Of a stretch of DNA of 8,772 bases, positions 1-5,846 are shown piece after piece (the stretch's first letter is position 1; each line of letters opens with the position of its first letter). The DNA comes from JBDRLV01 sp043812755. Lineage in GTDB: Bacteria > Patescibacteriota > Patescibacteriia > UBA9934 > GWF2-40-263. The position numbers and the translations under genes were made by a program. The notes under the pieces were generated by a model that had not been told where the DNA came from, did no database searches, and worked only from the letters and a program-made list of their open reading frames with translations. The stretch covers positions 1-8,772 of the forward strand of contig JBDRLV010000011.1 in assembly GCA_043812755.1 (NCBI GenBank). Direction: 5' to 3'.

Positions 1-1
1 T

Positions 2-202
2 AAGGAAGTAGCACAGACGAGCAGAACAGACGACAACAGTAATATATTGTGTTTGCCAGGACACCACATGGAACTTGATGAAGCAAAAGAAATAGTACAC
101 ACATGGCTCAATACAAACTTTGCAGGAGAAGACCGCCACAACAGAAGACTTAAAAAAATAGAGCAGATCGAAAACCAAGAATTCTGCGATCACCAAGATT
201 GA
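2..202 (+). CDS. rpiB: Ribose-5-phosphate isomerase B, 3' fragment
   Basis: This is the C-terminal 66 residues of a gene that begins before the window; the frame starts at base 2 and ends with TGA at 200-202. RpiB interconverts ribose 5-phosphate and ribulose 5-phosphate in the non-oxidative pentose phosphate pathway, in the cytoplasm. The call rests on the typical RpiB tail: an SR-x-x-x-N-x-NILCL strand, a helix ending IVHTWLNTNF, then GEDRHNRRLKKIEQIE, which matches the family's F-x-GG-RHxRRVxKI phosphate-binding end. The usual 'CLGAR' is CLPGH here, a modest divergence. The epimerase gene follows after one base, so the two are almost certainly co-transcribed. The active-site Cys and His of the N-terminal part are outside the window and cannot be checked. 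Confidence 0.85.
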   Translation, partial: KEVAQTSRTDDNSNILCLPGHHMELDEAKEIVHTWLNTNFAGEDRHNRRLKKIEQIENQEFCDHQD

Positions 203-203
203 T

Positions 204-851
204 ATGATCGAAATAATCCCTTCCCTGCTTGTTAAATCAAAAAAGGAGTTTGAAAAAAAATTGCGCCTGGTAGAAAACGATGTTGAAACTATCCATGTTG
301 ATATTTTGGATGGCAGTCTTTTTGATAATACAAGTTGGTTCAATGCGCTTGACGTTGGTGCCATGCGAACAAAAGTAAAATACGAACTTCATCTAATGGT
401 TGAAAATCCATTGCCTATTATCAGAGACTGGAAGAAACACGTTATTCAAACAAAAAGAGCAATTATCCAAGCTGAAATAGAACGACAGCTCGGTGCTGTG
501 ATTGATGTTATTCATGATGAGCTTCATCTTGAAGCTGGAATTTCACTTAATCCAGAAACACCTCTTGATGAGATACATCACATGTTGCACCAGATTGAAC
601 ACCTCACTATTATGGGTATTCATCCTGGCTTGTCTGGACAACCCTTCCTTGGCGAACAAATCATTGAAAAAATCAAGTGTGCTCATGCGCATGTGCCAGA
701 GCTCCCTATTGAAATCGACGGAGGAGTTACAAAAGAAAATCTTAAAGAATTAACTAGTGTTGGAATTACACGTATTTGCACTGCATCACTACTTTTCCAC
801 TCTGGGGATGTTTTATCTATACTAAACCAGATCAAACATGATATACTATGA
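204..851 (+). CDS. rpe: Ribulose-phosphate 3-epimerase
   Basis: A 215-residue TIM-barrel protein that should interconvert ribulose 5-phosphate and xylulose 5-phosphate using a bound divalent metal. Family landmarks occur in order: IIPSLLV (residues 4-10), HVDILDG (31-37), ELHLMVENP (61-69), LNPETPLDE (115-123), GIHPGLSGQPF (138-148) and EIDGGV (170-175). The four metal/catalytic positions His31, Asp33, His63 and Asp172 are all present. Two motifs differ from the bacterial consensus: the usual NPGFGGQ loop reads HPGLSGQ, and the phosphate-binding GSAIF near the end reads ASLLF. The length is close to the usual 215-225. ATG 204 lies one base after the rpiB stop and has no SD, so translation is probably coupled to rpiB. 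A paralogous sugar-phosphate epimerase is possible but less likely. Confidence 0.85.
   Translation: MIEIIPSLLVKSKKEFEKKLRLVENDVETIHVDILDGSLFDNTSWFNALDVGAMRTKVKYELHLMVENPLPIIRDWKKHVIQTKRAIIQAEIERQLGAVIDVIHDELHLEAGISLNPETPLDEIHHMLHQIEHLTIMGIHPGLSGQPFLGEQIIEKIKCAHAHVPELPIEIDGGVTKENLKELTSVGITRICTASLLFHSGDVLSILNQIKHDIL
839..847 (+). promoter_or_regulatory. Extended -10 promoter for the secreted-protein gene
   Basis: TGA-TATACT (TGn at 839-841, -10 hexamer at 842-847) is an extended -10 element lying in the last codons of rpe. It would start transcription near 854, about 26 bases before ATG 880. A second TATACT at 818-823 could also serve. No convincing -35 box is visible. Confidence 0.4.
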
Positions 852-879
852 TCAGCAAAATAATTTTATATTCTTTATT

Positions 880-1674
880 ATGAAAAAAATACTCACTTTT
901 ATTGCAATTTTCGCAGTAGCCCTCACATTATCCGGAGCTCCATCAGAGGCTTTTGCACTAACGTCAATAACAAAAATACAAGCAGGAGACCTTGTACGAG
1001 GTGAATCTTTTTCAGCTGTTTATTATGTTGGCCGAGATGGATTCAGATATGTATTCCCTAACGATAAAACATACGCAACATGGTATAGCAATTTTGATAC
1101 TGTAAAATGGTTGAGTGACGCTGACCTAGCTACAATCCAAATTGGTGGGAATGTAACCTATAAGCCAGGTCTTAAAATGATCAAAATCAACTCAGATCCT
1201 AAAGTGTATGCTGTTGGAGAAGGTGGAAAATTACACTGGGTAACAACCGAAGCTGTAGCAGTTGCATTGTATGGAACAAGTTGGAATAAAATGATTGATG
1301 ATGTACCAGATGGCTTCTTCTCAAACTACAAAAAAAGTGGGGCTATTGAAATGATGGAGGACTTTAGTCCATCTGAAGAAAAAGCAAATGCAATAAGCAT
1401 TGACTCAGATAAGGGCCTACAATCACCTATCATCATGCGGATATCAGACAATGAATATGACCAAACAAGCACAACCATAAAAGCAGGTCGCGCAGTAAAA
1501 TTCATTAACACAGGAGTAAATAAACACACAGCAACAGCAAACAACCTGTCTTGGGGAACAGGAACACTAAAAACCAATCAGCACTTTACTAAATACTTCA
1601 CAGAAGCTGGAACATATCAATTCTTTGATAGCTATTATCCAGATACAATGAAAGGAACACTGATTGTTGAGTAA
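880..1674 (+). CDS. Secreted two-domain protein with degenerate cupredoxin-like C terminus
   Basis: A 264-residue protein of unknown function, probably exported. I start it at ATG 880 because this puts a good signal peptide first (KK, a hydrophobic core, then SEAFA with cleavage near residue 26); the longer frame from ATG 838 adds 14 residues overlapping rpe. Residues about 30-150 contain two similar aromatic-rich units: AVYYVGRDGF...FDTVKWLSD and KVYAVGEGGK...SWNKMIDD. This is a type of domain I associate with surface proteins of Patescibacteria. Residues about 185-264 look like a cupredoxin/plastocyanin fold: VKFINTGVNKHT, then FTEAGTYQFF and MKGTLIVE. The first His ligand (216) and Met257 remain, but the usual Cys is Asp250 and the second His is Tyr. 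Copper binding by the type 1 site is therefore doubtful. No SD is visible; a terminator follows. Confidence 0.75.
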   Translation: MKKILTFIAIFAVALTLSGAPSEAFALTSITKIQAGDLVRGESFSAVYYVGRDGFRYVFPNDKTYATWYSNFDTVKWLSDADLATIQIGGNVTYKPGLKMIKINSDPKVYAVGEGGKLHWVTTEAVAVALYGTSWNKMIDDVPDGFFSNYKKSGAIEMMEDFSPSEEKANAISIDSDKGLQSPIIMRISDNEYDQTSTTIKAGRAVKFINTGVNKHTATANNLSWGTGTLKTNQHFTKYFTEAGTYQFFDSYYPDTMKGTLIVE

Positions 1675-1686
1675 ATAAAAAATAAT

Positions 1687-1720
1687 AAGCAGGGCTTTGG
1701 TAGAGTGCCCTGCTTTTTGT
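1687..1720 (+). terminator. Intrinsic terminator after the secreted-protein gene
   Basis: A nine-base-pair GC-rich stem (AAGCAGGGC at 1687-1695 with GCCCTGCTT at 1707-1715) with an 11-base loop runs into a T tract (1714-1718). It lies 13 bases after the TAA stop at 1674 and separates this gene from the transketolase genes. Confidence 0.85.
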
Positions 1721-1725
1721 TTGTG

Positions 1726-1734
1726 TGGTAAAAT
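1726..1734 (+). promoter_or_regulatory. Candidate extended -10 promoter for transketolase N
   Basis: TGG-TAAAAT is an extended -10 element directly after the terminator. It would start RNA near 1741, the first base of the long palindrome, making that palindrome the 5' leader of the transketolase transcript. No clear -35 is seen. An alternative is that transcription starts inside the palindrome. Confidence 0.3.
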
Positions 1735-1738
1735 AATG

Positions 1739-1863
1739 TAGACCTATAAAAAATTAGCGACCTGCCAGCTTATGGGGCCCCTGCGACTCGTCACCGTATG
1801 TTCAATACGGATCCTCGTCGCTTTCCCCATGCACTGACAGATCATCTAATTTTTATAGGTCTA
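1739..1863. repeat. 125-bp imperfect palindrome (MITE-like or structured leader)
   Basis: The outer arms are TAGACCTATAAAAAATTAG (1739-1757) and CTAATTTTTATAGGTCTA (1846-1863), complementary apart from one extra A. Further pairing continues inward: CTGCCAG 1762-1768 with CTGACAG 1834-1840 (one mismatch), ATGGGG 1772-1777 with CCCCAT 1825-1830, GCGAC 1783-1787 with GTCGC 1817-1821, and CCGTAT 1794-1799 with ATACGG 1805-1810 around a GTTCA loop. The whole element can fold into one long rod. The two ends are TA, which could be a TA target duplication of a small non-autonomous transposon. It ends 10 bases before ATG 1873 and its right arm includes the only SD-like AGG (1857-1859), so it might also affect translation. 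Its origin is inference. Confidence 0.75.
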
Positions 1864-1872
1864 AATAAGCCT

Positions 1873-2745
1873 ATGAGCAAACCGTTGCACTTGCACGACA
1901 AGCAGTTAAAAAAGCTCGAAGAGCTTGCTTTTGTGCTACGCAAAGATATGATTGAAATGCTGGTTGAGGCAGGCTCAGGGCACTCTGCGGGATCGCTTGG
2001 AATGGCTGATATTTTCACTGCAATGTACTTTCATGTTCTTAATCATGACCCAAAAAAACCAAATTGGAAAAACCGTGATCGCTTGGTTTTAAGCAATGGA
2101 CACATTGTACCTATTCAATACACTGCTCTGGCACACGCTGGTTACTTTCCAAAAAAAGAATTAATGACACTGCGCAAGTTGGGATCACGACTGCAAGGCC
2201 ACCCAGAAATTGGAAGATTGCCTGGAATTGAAACCACATCAGGGCCGCTTGGTTCAGGTTCATCACAAGCAGCTGGTATGGCCTATGCAGCGCTCATGGA
2301 TGGTGAGTCATGGCGAGTTTATTGTCTGATGAGCGATGGCGAACTTCAGGAAGGCCAAACATGGGAAGCGCTTTTGTTTGCAGCAAAATATAATCTATAC
2401 AACTGCACATTTATTATTGACCGCAACAATATTCAAATTGATGGGCAAACTGAAGATGTAATGCCTTTAGAGCCTTTGCGTGAAAAATTCGAAAGCTTCA
2501 ACATGCACACAATAAGATGCGCGGGAAATAGTATTCGCGATTTTGTTAATGCTGTTGAGCAGGCACATGGCATGAATGAAAAACCAACAGTTATAATTGC
2601 AGACACTGTACCAGGATACGGAATTGATTTTATGGAAAACGATTACCGCTGGCATGGCAAGGTGCCTAAGCCGGGAAAAGAAGCTCGCGAAGCAATTAAT
2701 GATTTGCGCACGCTTGGTGGGCGTATTGTTAGTGAGCATGAGTAA
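1873..2745 (+). CDS. tkt: Transketolase, N-terminal (thiamine diphosphate-binding) subunit
   Basis: A 290-residue pyrophosphate-binding half of a split transketolase; with the next gene it should transfer two-carbon units between ketoses and aldoses in the pentose phosphate pathway. Motifs: GSGHSAGSLG (residues 34-43, His37), RLVLSNGH (70-77), LQGHPE (107-112), SGPLGSG (123-129), and the thiamine diphosphate/metal signature SDGELQEG (154-161) followed by DRNNIQIDG (183-191). Length is normal for a split N subunit. I place the start at ATG 1873 (MSKPLHLHDKQLKKLEELA) because homologues of this type begin at about this point; the frame opens at ATG 1798, but those extra 25 codons lie within the palindrome and read as unrelated sequence. 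No good SD is visible. The C subunit follows after a 138-base gap holding a second palindrome. The full-length enzyme needs both products. Confidence 0.92.
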   Translation: MSKPLHLHDKQLKKLEELAFVLRKDMIEMLVEAGSGHSAGSLGMADIFTAMYFHVLNHDPKKPNWKNRDRLVLSNGHIVPIQYTALAHAGYFPKKELMTLRKLGSRLQGHPEIGRLPGIETTSGPLGSGSSQAAGMAYAALMDGESWRVYCLMSDGELQEGQTWEALLFAAKYNLYNCTFIIDRNNIQIDGQTEDVMPLEPLREKFESFNMHTIRCAGNSIRDFVNAVEQAHGMNEKPTVIIADTVPGYGIDFMENDYRWHGKVPKPGKEAREAINDLRTLGGRIVSEHE

Positions 2746-2768
2746 CACAAAATCCGAAGCACGAAATC

Positions 2769-2864
2769 CTAAATCCTAAACAATATCAAAATACTAATAT
2801 CAAAATTCAAAACCATGATTTAGAACATTTGAATTTTGAGCATTAAAAATTGTTTAGGATTTAG
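2769..2864. repeat. 96-bp AT-rich palindromic intergenic repeat
   Basis: Two perfect inverted pairs are nested here. The outer is CTAAATCCTAAACAAT (2769-2784) with ATTGTTTAGGATTTAG (2849-2864); the inner is TCAAAATTCAAA (2800-2811) with TTTGAATTTTGA (2828-2839), around a 16-base loop. The left flank also carries a short tandem AATCCTAAATCCTAAAC-type repeat from 2765. The element fills most of the gap between the two transketolase subunit genes and has no T tract typical of a terminator. It resembles the AT-rich 'AATCCTAAA' palindromes I associate with intergenic repeats in Patescibacteria, but that resemblance is from memory. It may be a mobile palindrome or an mRNA stabilising hairpin. Confidence 0.8.
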
Positions 2865-2883
2865 ATATTAGAATTTAGTATTT

Positions 2884-3918
2884 ATGAACACAAAAAACCT
2901 CAACCCAAACTCATTTCTGGCGCGAAAACTATTTGATGAAAAAGCGCTTGAGAAAAAAGCCACTCGCGATGGATACGGACAGGGGTTGGTTGAAGCCGGA
3001 CGTGAGAATAAAAATATTGTTGTTCTATGTACTGATGTAACTGATGCAACACGTTCAAATCTATTCAAAGAAAAATATCCTGATCGTTTCATTCAAATGG
3101 GGGTCTCTGAACAATCGCTTGCATCAATTGCTGCTGGCATGGCTCTTACTGGTAAGACTCCATTTATGTCTGCATTTGCTGCTTTTTCACCAGGCCGTAA
3201 TTGGGAGCAGATCAAAACATGTATTGCTACGCAGCGTGCTAATGTAAAAATCGCAGGCTCACATGCTGGTATTTCAATTGGCCCTGATGGCGCAACACAT
3301 CAAATGCTTGAAGACTTGGCACTTATGCGAGTTATGCCAAACATGACAGTTATTACTCCTTGTGATGCTCTTGAAGCACAAAAGGCGACTGTGGCTATGG
3401 CAAAAATGAAAGGCCCTGCATATATTCGATTCACCAGATATGTAGCTCCTGTTTTTACTACTCGCAAAACTCCATTTAAAATTGGCAAAGCAGAAGTTTT
3501 CAAAAATGGAAAAGATGTAACAATAATTGCGTGTGGGCCGCTTGTTTATGAAGCCATGAAAGCCGCTCGTGATCTTGAAGCAGAAGGAATTGAAGCGCGC
3601 GTTATCAATTGCCACACAATAAAACCTTTAGACTCGAAAACAATTATTAAAGCTGCAAAGGAAACCGGTGCGATTATAACACTTGAGGATGCACAAGCTG
3701 CCGGAGGGCTTGGTGGAGCAGTTGCAGAGTGTCTTGCACAAAATCATCCTGTTCCAATAGAGTTCATGGGGATCAAAGATCGATACGGAGAGTCAGGCCC
3801 TGCTGATGAACTGTTGGAACATTTTGAACTTACTGCTCCGCACATAATCAATTCTGTGCATGAAGTAATAAAACAAAAAAGGTGTCTGTGCACAAACAAC
3901 GCACACAGACACCGATAG
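2884..3918 (+). CDS. tkt: Transketolase, C-terminal subunit
   Basis: A 344-residue partner of the preceding subunit, carrying the pyrimidine-binding domain (about 25-190) and the C-terminal domain (about 205-330). Visible landmarks are ATRDGYGQGLVEAG (26-39), GVSEQSLASIAAGMA (73-87) with the catalytic Glu76 that activates thiamine diphosphate, SAFAAFSPGRNWEQI (96-110), GSHAGISIGPDGATHQ (125-140) with the substrate-binding His127 and His139, and GGLGGAVAE and DRYGESGPADELLEHF in the last domain. The start ATG 2884 has no SD and lies 20 bases after the palindrome. The expected C terminus is near VHEVIKQK; the last 13 residues (from Arg332, ending AHRHR) are encoded by a hairpin that works as a terminator for the convergent gene, and look like a run-on extension. 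No plus-strand terminator is seen after it. Confidence 0.92.
   Translation: MNTKNLNPNSFLARKLFDEKALEKKATRDGYGQGLVEAGRENKNIVVLCTDVTDATRSNLFKEKYPDRFIQMGVSEQSLASIAAGMALTGKTPFMSAFAAFSPGRNWEQIKTCIATQRANVKIAGSHAGISIGPDGATHQMLEDLALMRVMPNMTVITPCDALEAQKATVAMAKMKGPAYIRFTRYVAPVFTTRKTPFKIGKAEVFKNGKDVTIIACGPLVYEAMKAARDLEAEGIEARVINCHTIKPLDSKTIIKAAKETGAIITLEDAQAAGGLGGAVAECLAQNHPVPIEFMGIKDRYGESGPADELLEHFELTAPHIINSVHEVIKQKRCLCTNNAHRHR
3875..3913 (-). terminator. Intrinsic terminator of the interrupted minus-strand gene
   Basis: GGTGTCTGTG (3881-3890) pairs perfectly with CACAGACACC (3904-3913). On the minus strand the stem is followed directly by six T's (A tract at 3875-3880). It lies about 67 bases beyond the TGA stop at 3980-3982 and inside the last codons of the convergent transketolase C gene. 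Confidence 0.8.
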
Positions 3919-3979
3919 GCTTAAGAGAAAAGAACAAAGAGACAAAGCACAAAGGCTAAGCGCCCTAAGCACCAAAGAC

Positions 3980-4591
3980 TCAACTCGCTAGGATCGCAGA
4001 CGGATTCTGAACACGCCACCGGTAACCAAGCCAGCGGTAGTCCCAGTTCCACTGCCCATCGTTCCAGTACAAGCAGCGCACAAACAGGCGGCCATTGGAA
4101 GCACGATAAATCGTGCCCCAGAAGTAAATGTAGCGAGTACGACCCTGGCTATCCTGCTTCCACTCTTCAGGGATCAACTGTGTGTTAACAAGCAAATGGT
4201 CCAACACACAAGCGTTGAGAACAGGCTTGCCCTCTAGGATCTGTCGCAGATCATTGCCAAGAATCGTCTGGTCGCCCTTCTGGCCGGCATCCAAATACAG
4301 ATCGATCTTGTCAGGATCAAAACGCAAATCACCAAGCACTCTGCTTGTAATCTGATCCTTTAGCCGAATCTCCAATCCGTTAGGAATGTGTGGCTGTGCA
4401 CTGCAGTCAATCAACCGCCGTGGCCCAGTTGGAATGGCATCAAAGTTGCCTTCCAGAATTTCCTGTATGTCCACGAGAGCCTGCACCACCTTTTCGGGCG
4501 GTAGTGTCCCATCTTATAAACGACGAAAAATCTCCCACTGCCTGCGGGCAACAACACCCAACTGCTCGTCTGTGACAACTCGTGTCGTCAT
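3980..4591 (-). pseudogene. Hypothetical protein gene interrupted by an in-frame TAA
   Basis: A 204-codon frame with a clear start: AAAGGAG then ATG at 4591-4589 with normal spacing. It encodes MTTRVVTDEQLGVVARRQWEIFRRL, then TAA (4516-4514), then continues in the same frame as DGTLPPEKVVQALVDIQEILEGNF and on to TGA at 3982-3980. The open part after the stop covers 3980-4489 (169 codons from a GTG without a usable SD). The product is of unknown function; the N-terminal part looks helical and the C-terminal 55 residues are rich in Trp and Tyr (IYFWGTIYRASNGR, YWNDGQWNWDYRWLG). I associate this pattern with a multi-copy hypothetical family in Parcubacteria. Everything else is intact, including promoter, leader and terminator, so the stop is either a recent nonsense mutation, a sequencing error or a readthrough site. 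GC content is clearly higher than in the neighbouring transketolase genes. Confidence 0.7.
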
Positions 4592-4600
4592 GACAAGCTC

Positions 4601-4658
4601 CTTTCTTAGAAAAATGCACAGATCCCTGTGCGGGCTGCGGTCTTTATTAACCGCAAGC
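4601..4658 (-). promoter_or_regulatory. Two-hairpin 5' leader with attenuator-like hairpin
   Basis: The leader begins with a stem GCGGU/ACCGC (+ strand 4637-4641 and 4650-4654) around a UAAUAAAG loop. A second stem GCACAG/CUGUGC (4616-4621 and 4626-4631) follows and is followed by AUUUUU (A tract at 4610-4614), which is the form of an intrinsic terminator placed just before the SD (GGAG near 4598-4601). The first hairpin is matched by a covarying hairpin upstream of the next minus-strand gene at 5868-5884. Confidence 0.55.
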
Positions 4659-4662
4659 AGAA

Positions 4663-4691
4663 AGTATACTACAAATTCGCCTAATTGTCAA
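4663..4691 (-). promoter_or_regulatory. Strong sigma70-type promoter
   Basis: On the minus strand TTGACA (4691-4686) is a perfect -35 and TATACT (4668-4663) a near-consensus -10, separated by 17 bases. The start site should be near 4656, at the base of the first leader hairpin and about 65 bases before ATG 4591. Confidence 0.85.
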
Positions 4692-4758
4692 GGAATTGGT
4701 ACAATGTGATCACGATTCATCGACAACCCCCTTTAAAATCAGTTCTGCAAGTTATTGC

Positions 4759-4794
4759 AAAAAAATAACTCACGGTTTGCCGCGAGTATTTTTT
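4759..4794. terminator. Bidirectional intrinsic terminator
   Basis: The stem is ACTCaCGG (4768-4775) with CCGcGAGT (4780-4787), one internal mismatch and a TTTG loop. It is flanked by seven A's (4759-4765) and six T's (4789-4794), so it can act on both strands. It is the second, more distal terminator for the minus-strand gene ending at 4869, and insulates the promoter at 4663-4691. Confidence 0.7.
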
Positions 4795-4801
4795 ATCAAA
4801 C

Positions 4802-4838
4802 AAAAATTCCGGCCATGCAATAAAGACATGAGCCGGAT
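4802..4838 (-). terminator. Intrinsic terminator after the FGE-like hypothetical gene
   Basis: TCCGGC plus CATG (4808-4817) pairs with CATG and GCCGGA (4827-4837), with A4831 bulged and a nine-base loop. On the minus strand the stem is followed by A-TTTTT-G (A tract 4802-4806). It lies about 30 bases after the stop codon at 4869. Confidence 0.8.
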
Positions 4839-4868
4839 TATGTAAGAAAGAACTTTCTGAGCTATCAA

Positions 4869-5759
4869 CTAATTACCCAGCACCACAAGGTAACGGAAAC
4901 TAATTTTTTTATAACCACCTATCCATTGCCTTTTTACAGTTCTCGAACTGTTGTGATAATGAATACCGCCACCAAGGCTTTTCGAATTGAAAGCGTTACT
5001 ACACCATTCAGAATAGTCAGTACAATCAAGATCTGGTAGTGTTGCATTTCTGTTTTTATTTAGCCAGAGAAACACATTCGCAATCCAGTTCCGTTCCTCA
5101 GCACTGGGCAAACGAACTTGTTTGCGCGAAACACCTAGGACCTGTGTTGCTTTGAAACGAAGTTCCTTGGTCACTGTTTCCAAAGGGTGTCCAAAGCGCG
5201 AATCAATCTCAAGGGCTTTGGCAAAAGGATCATCATGACAAGAAGGCTGAATGGTTTCCACAGCCACCCACAGATTCTTGCAAGGACGTCTTTTGATCTC
5301 GTATCCATTTACATCCTTGCCCCATACGGGTCTTAAAAAATCTATTGGGTAATCATCCTCAGTGATTGCTGGAATGCGCATGATCAAGAAGCGATATTTT
5401 CGCAAGGCTTCAATTGTTTTTGGACGCAAGACTTGTGGCCTTGAAACATCAGTGACCTTGCCCAGCATCTCTGTGAGCACATCTTTCCAATACAGTTGAA
5501 GCGTAGTTGGGTCTGTTGAATGCAGGAGCGGAAATTCAGGCAAAGATGTTTCTGAAGCAGATCTCTGCTTCTCGACACGCTCGCGAACCCATGCGTCGAG
5601 TTGCTCTATCTTGATCGCTTCGCATGCAATCGCTTCGCCCAATTCATTAACTGATCCTGCGTAATCCATTAACGCATGAAACCCTGCTGGGGAAAAAAAG
5701 TGTACATTTCTGTTGACCAATTCAACCCAGGACGGTAAATCCTTTAAAGCGCCACTCAT
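4869..5759 (-). CDS. Hypothetical protein with possible FGE/C-type-lectin-like C-terminal domain
   Basis: A 296-residue cytoplasmic-looking protein of unknown function. I start it at ATG 5759 (MSGALKDLPSWVELVNRN) because GGAGG sits five bases upstream; a longer reading from GTG 5819 adds 20 residues without a comparable site. The N-terminal 75 residues look helical. The middle has LHSTDPTTLQLYWKDVL and RYRFLIMRIPAITEDDYPIDFL-like segments that I associate with a recurring Parcubacteria family. The last ~85 residues carry VRLPSAEERNWIANVF, then YSEWCSNAF, then LGGGIHYHNSSR and a final SFRYLVVLG. This order resembles the RLPTEAEWE...WEW...RGGSW...GFR layout of formylglycine-generating enzyme/sulfatase-modifying domains and related C-type lectin folds, but the similarity is weak and catalytic Cys residues are not evident. 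The gene shares a leader type with its minus-strand neighbour downstream, has two terminators, and is not obviously in an operon. Confidence 0.7.
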   Translation of the reverse strand: MSGALKDLPSWVELVNRNVHFFSPAGFHALMDYAGSVNELGEAIACEAIKIEQLDAWVRERVEKQRSASETSLPEFPLLHSTDPTTLQLYWKDVLTEMLGKVTDVSRPQVLRPKTIEALRKYRFLIMRIPAITEDDYPIDFLRPVWGKDVNGYEIKRRPCKNLWVAVETIQPSCHDDPFAKALEIDSRFGHPLETVTKELRFKATQVLGVSRKQVRLPSAEERNWIANVFLWLNKNRNATLPDLDCTDYSEWCSNAFNSKSLGGGIHYHNSSRTVKRQWIGGYKKISFRYLVVLGN

Positions 5760-5764
5760 CTTAT

Positions 5765-5769
5765 CCTCC
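5765..5769 (-). promoter_or_regulatory. Ribosome binding site that fixes the start at 5759
   Basis: GGAGG on the minus strand, five bases before ATG 5759-5757. It is one of only two strong SD sites seen in the window and decides the start codon over the upstream GTG at 5819. Confidence 0.8.
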
Positions 5770-5846
5770 AACTCCTTGGCACACAGTACAATGCAATGGA
5801 CAAACCCATTACCCTGCACCTCATCGCCAAGACGCTAGAATGTTTA

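Noticed and set aside
838..879. Start of the secreted protein at ATG 838
   Set aside because: It would add 14 residues before the KK of a clean signal peptide and overlap rpe; ATG 880 follows a promoter and gives a normal signal peptide.
1326..1577. Minus-strand open frame inside the secreted-protein gene
   Set aside because: Antisense shadow; the plus frame has signal peptide, domains and terminator.
1794..1810. tRNA T-arm-like hairpin with GTTCA loop
   Set aside because: The loop positions do not match a T loop and no acceptor, D or anticodon arms can be fitted; it is the tip of the long palindrome.
1798..1872. 25-codon N-terminal extension of transketolase N from ATG 1798
   Set aside because: It lies wholly inside the long palindrome and reads as sequence unlike transketolase; the family-like start is ATG 1873.
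3274..3615. Minus-strand open frame of 113 codons inside transketolase C
   Set aside because: Shadow of a strongly conserved coding frame on the other strand.
3919..3979. Short direct repeat CTAAGC-gcc-CTAAGC and purine-rich spacer
   Set aside because: Too short to call an attachment site, and no matching copy was seen at the other end of the island.
4514..4516. TAA as a reassigned sense codon
   Set aside because: TAA ends several intact genes in the window (secreted protein, transketolase N, regulator), so general reassignment is not tenable.
4386..4709. Plus-strand open frame of 107 codons
   Set aside because: It is antisense to the interrupted minus-strand gene and its promoter; no SD and no family-like sequence.
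5760..5819. GTG 5819 as start of the FGE-like gene
   Set aside because: ATG 5759 has GGAGG at ideal spacing; the GTG has no comparable site.
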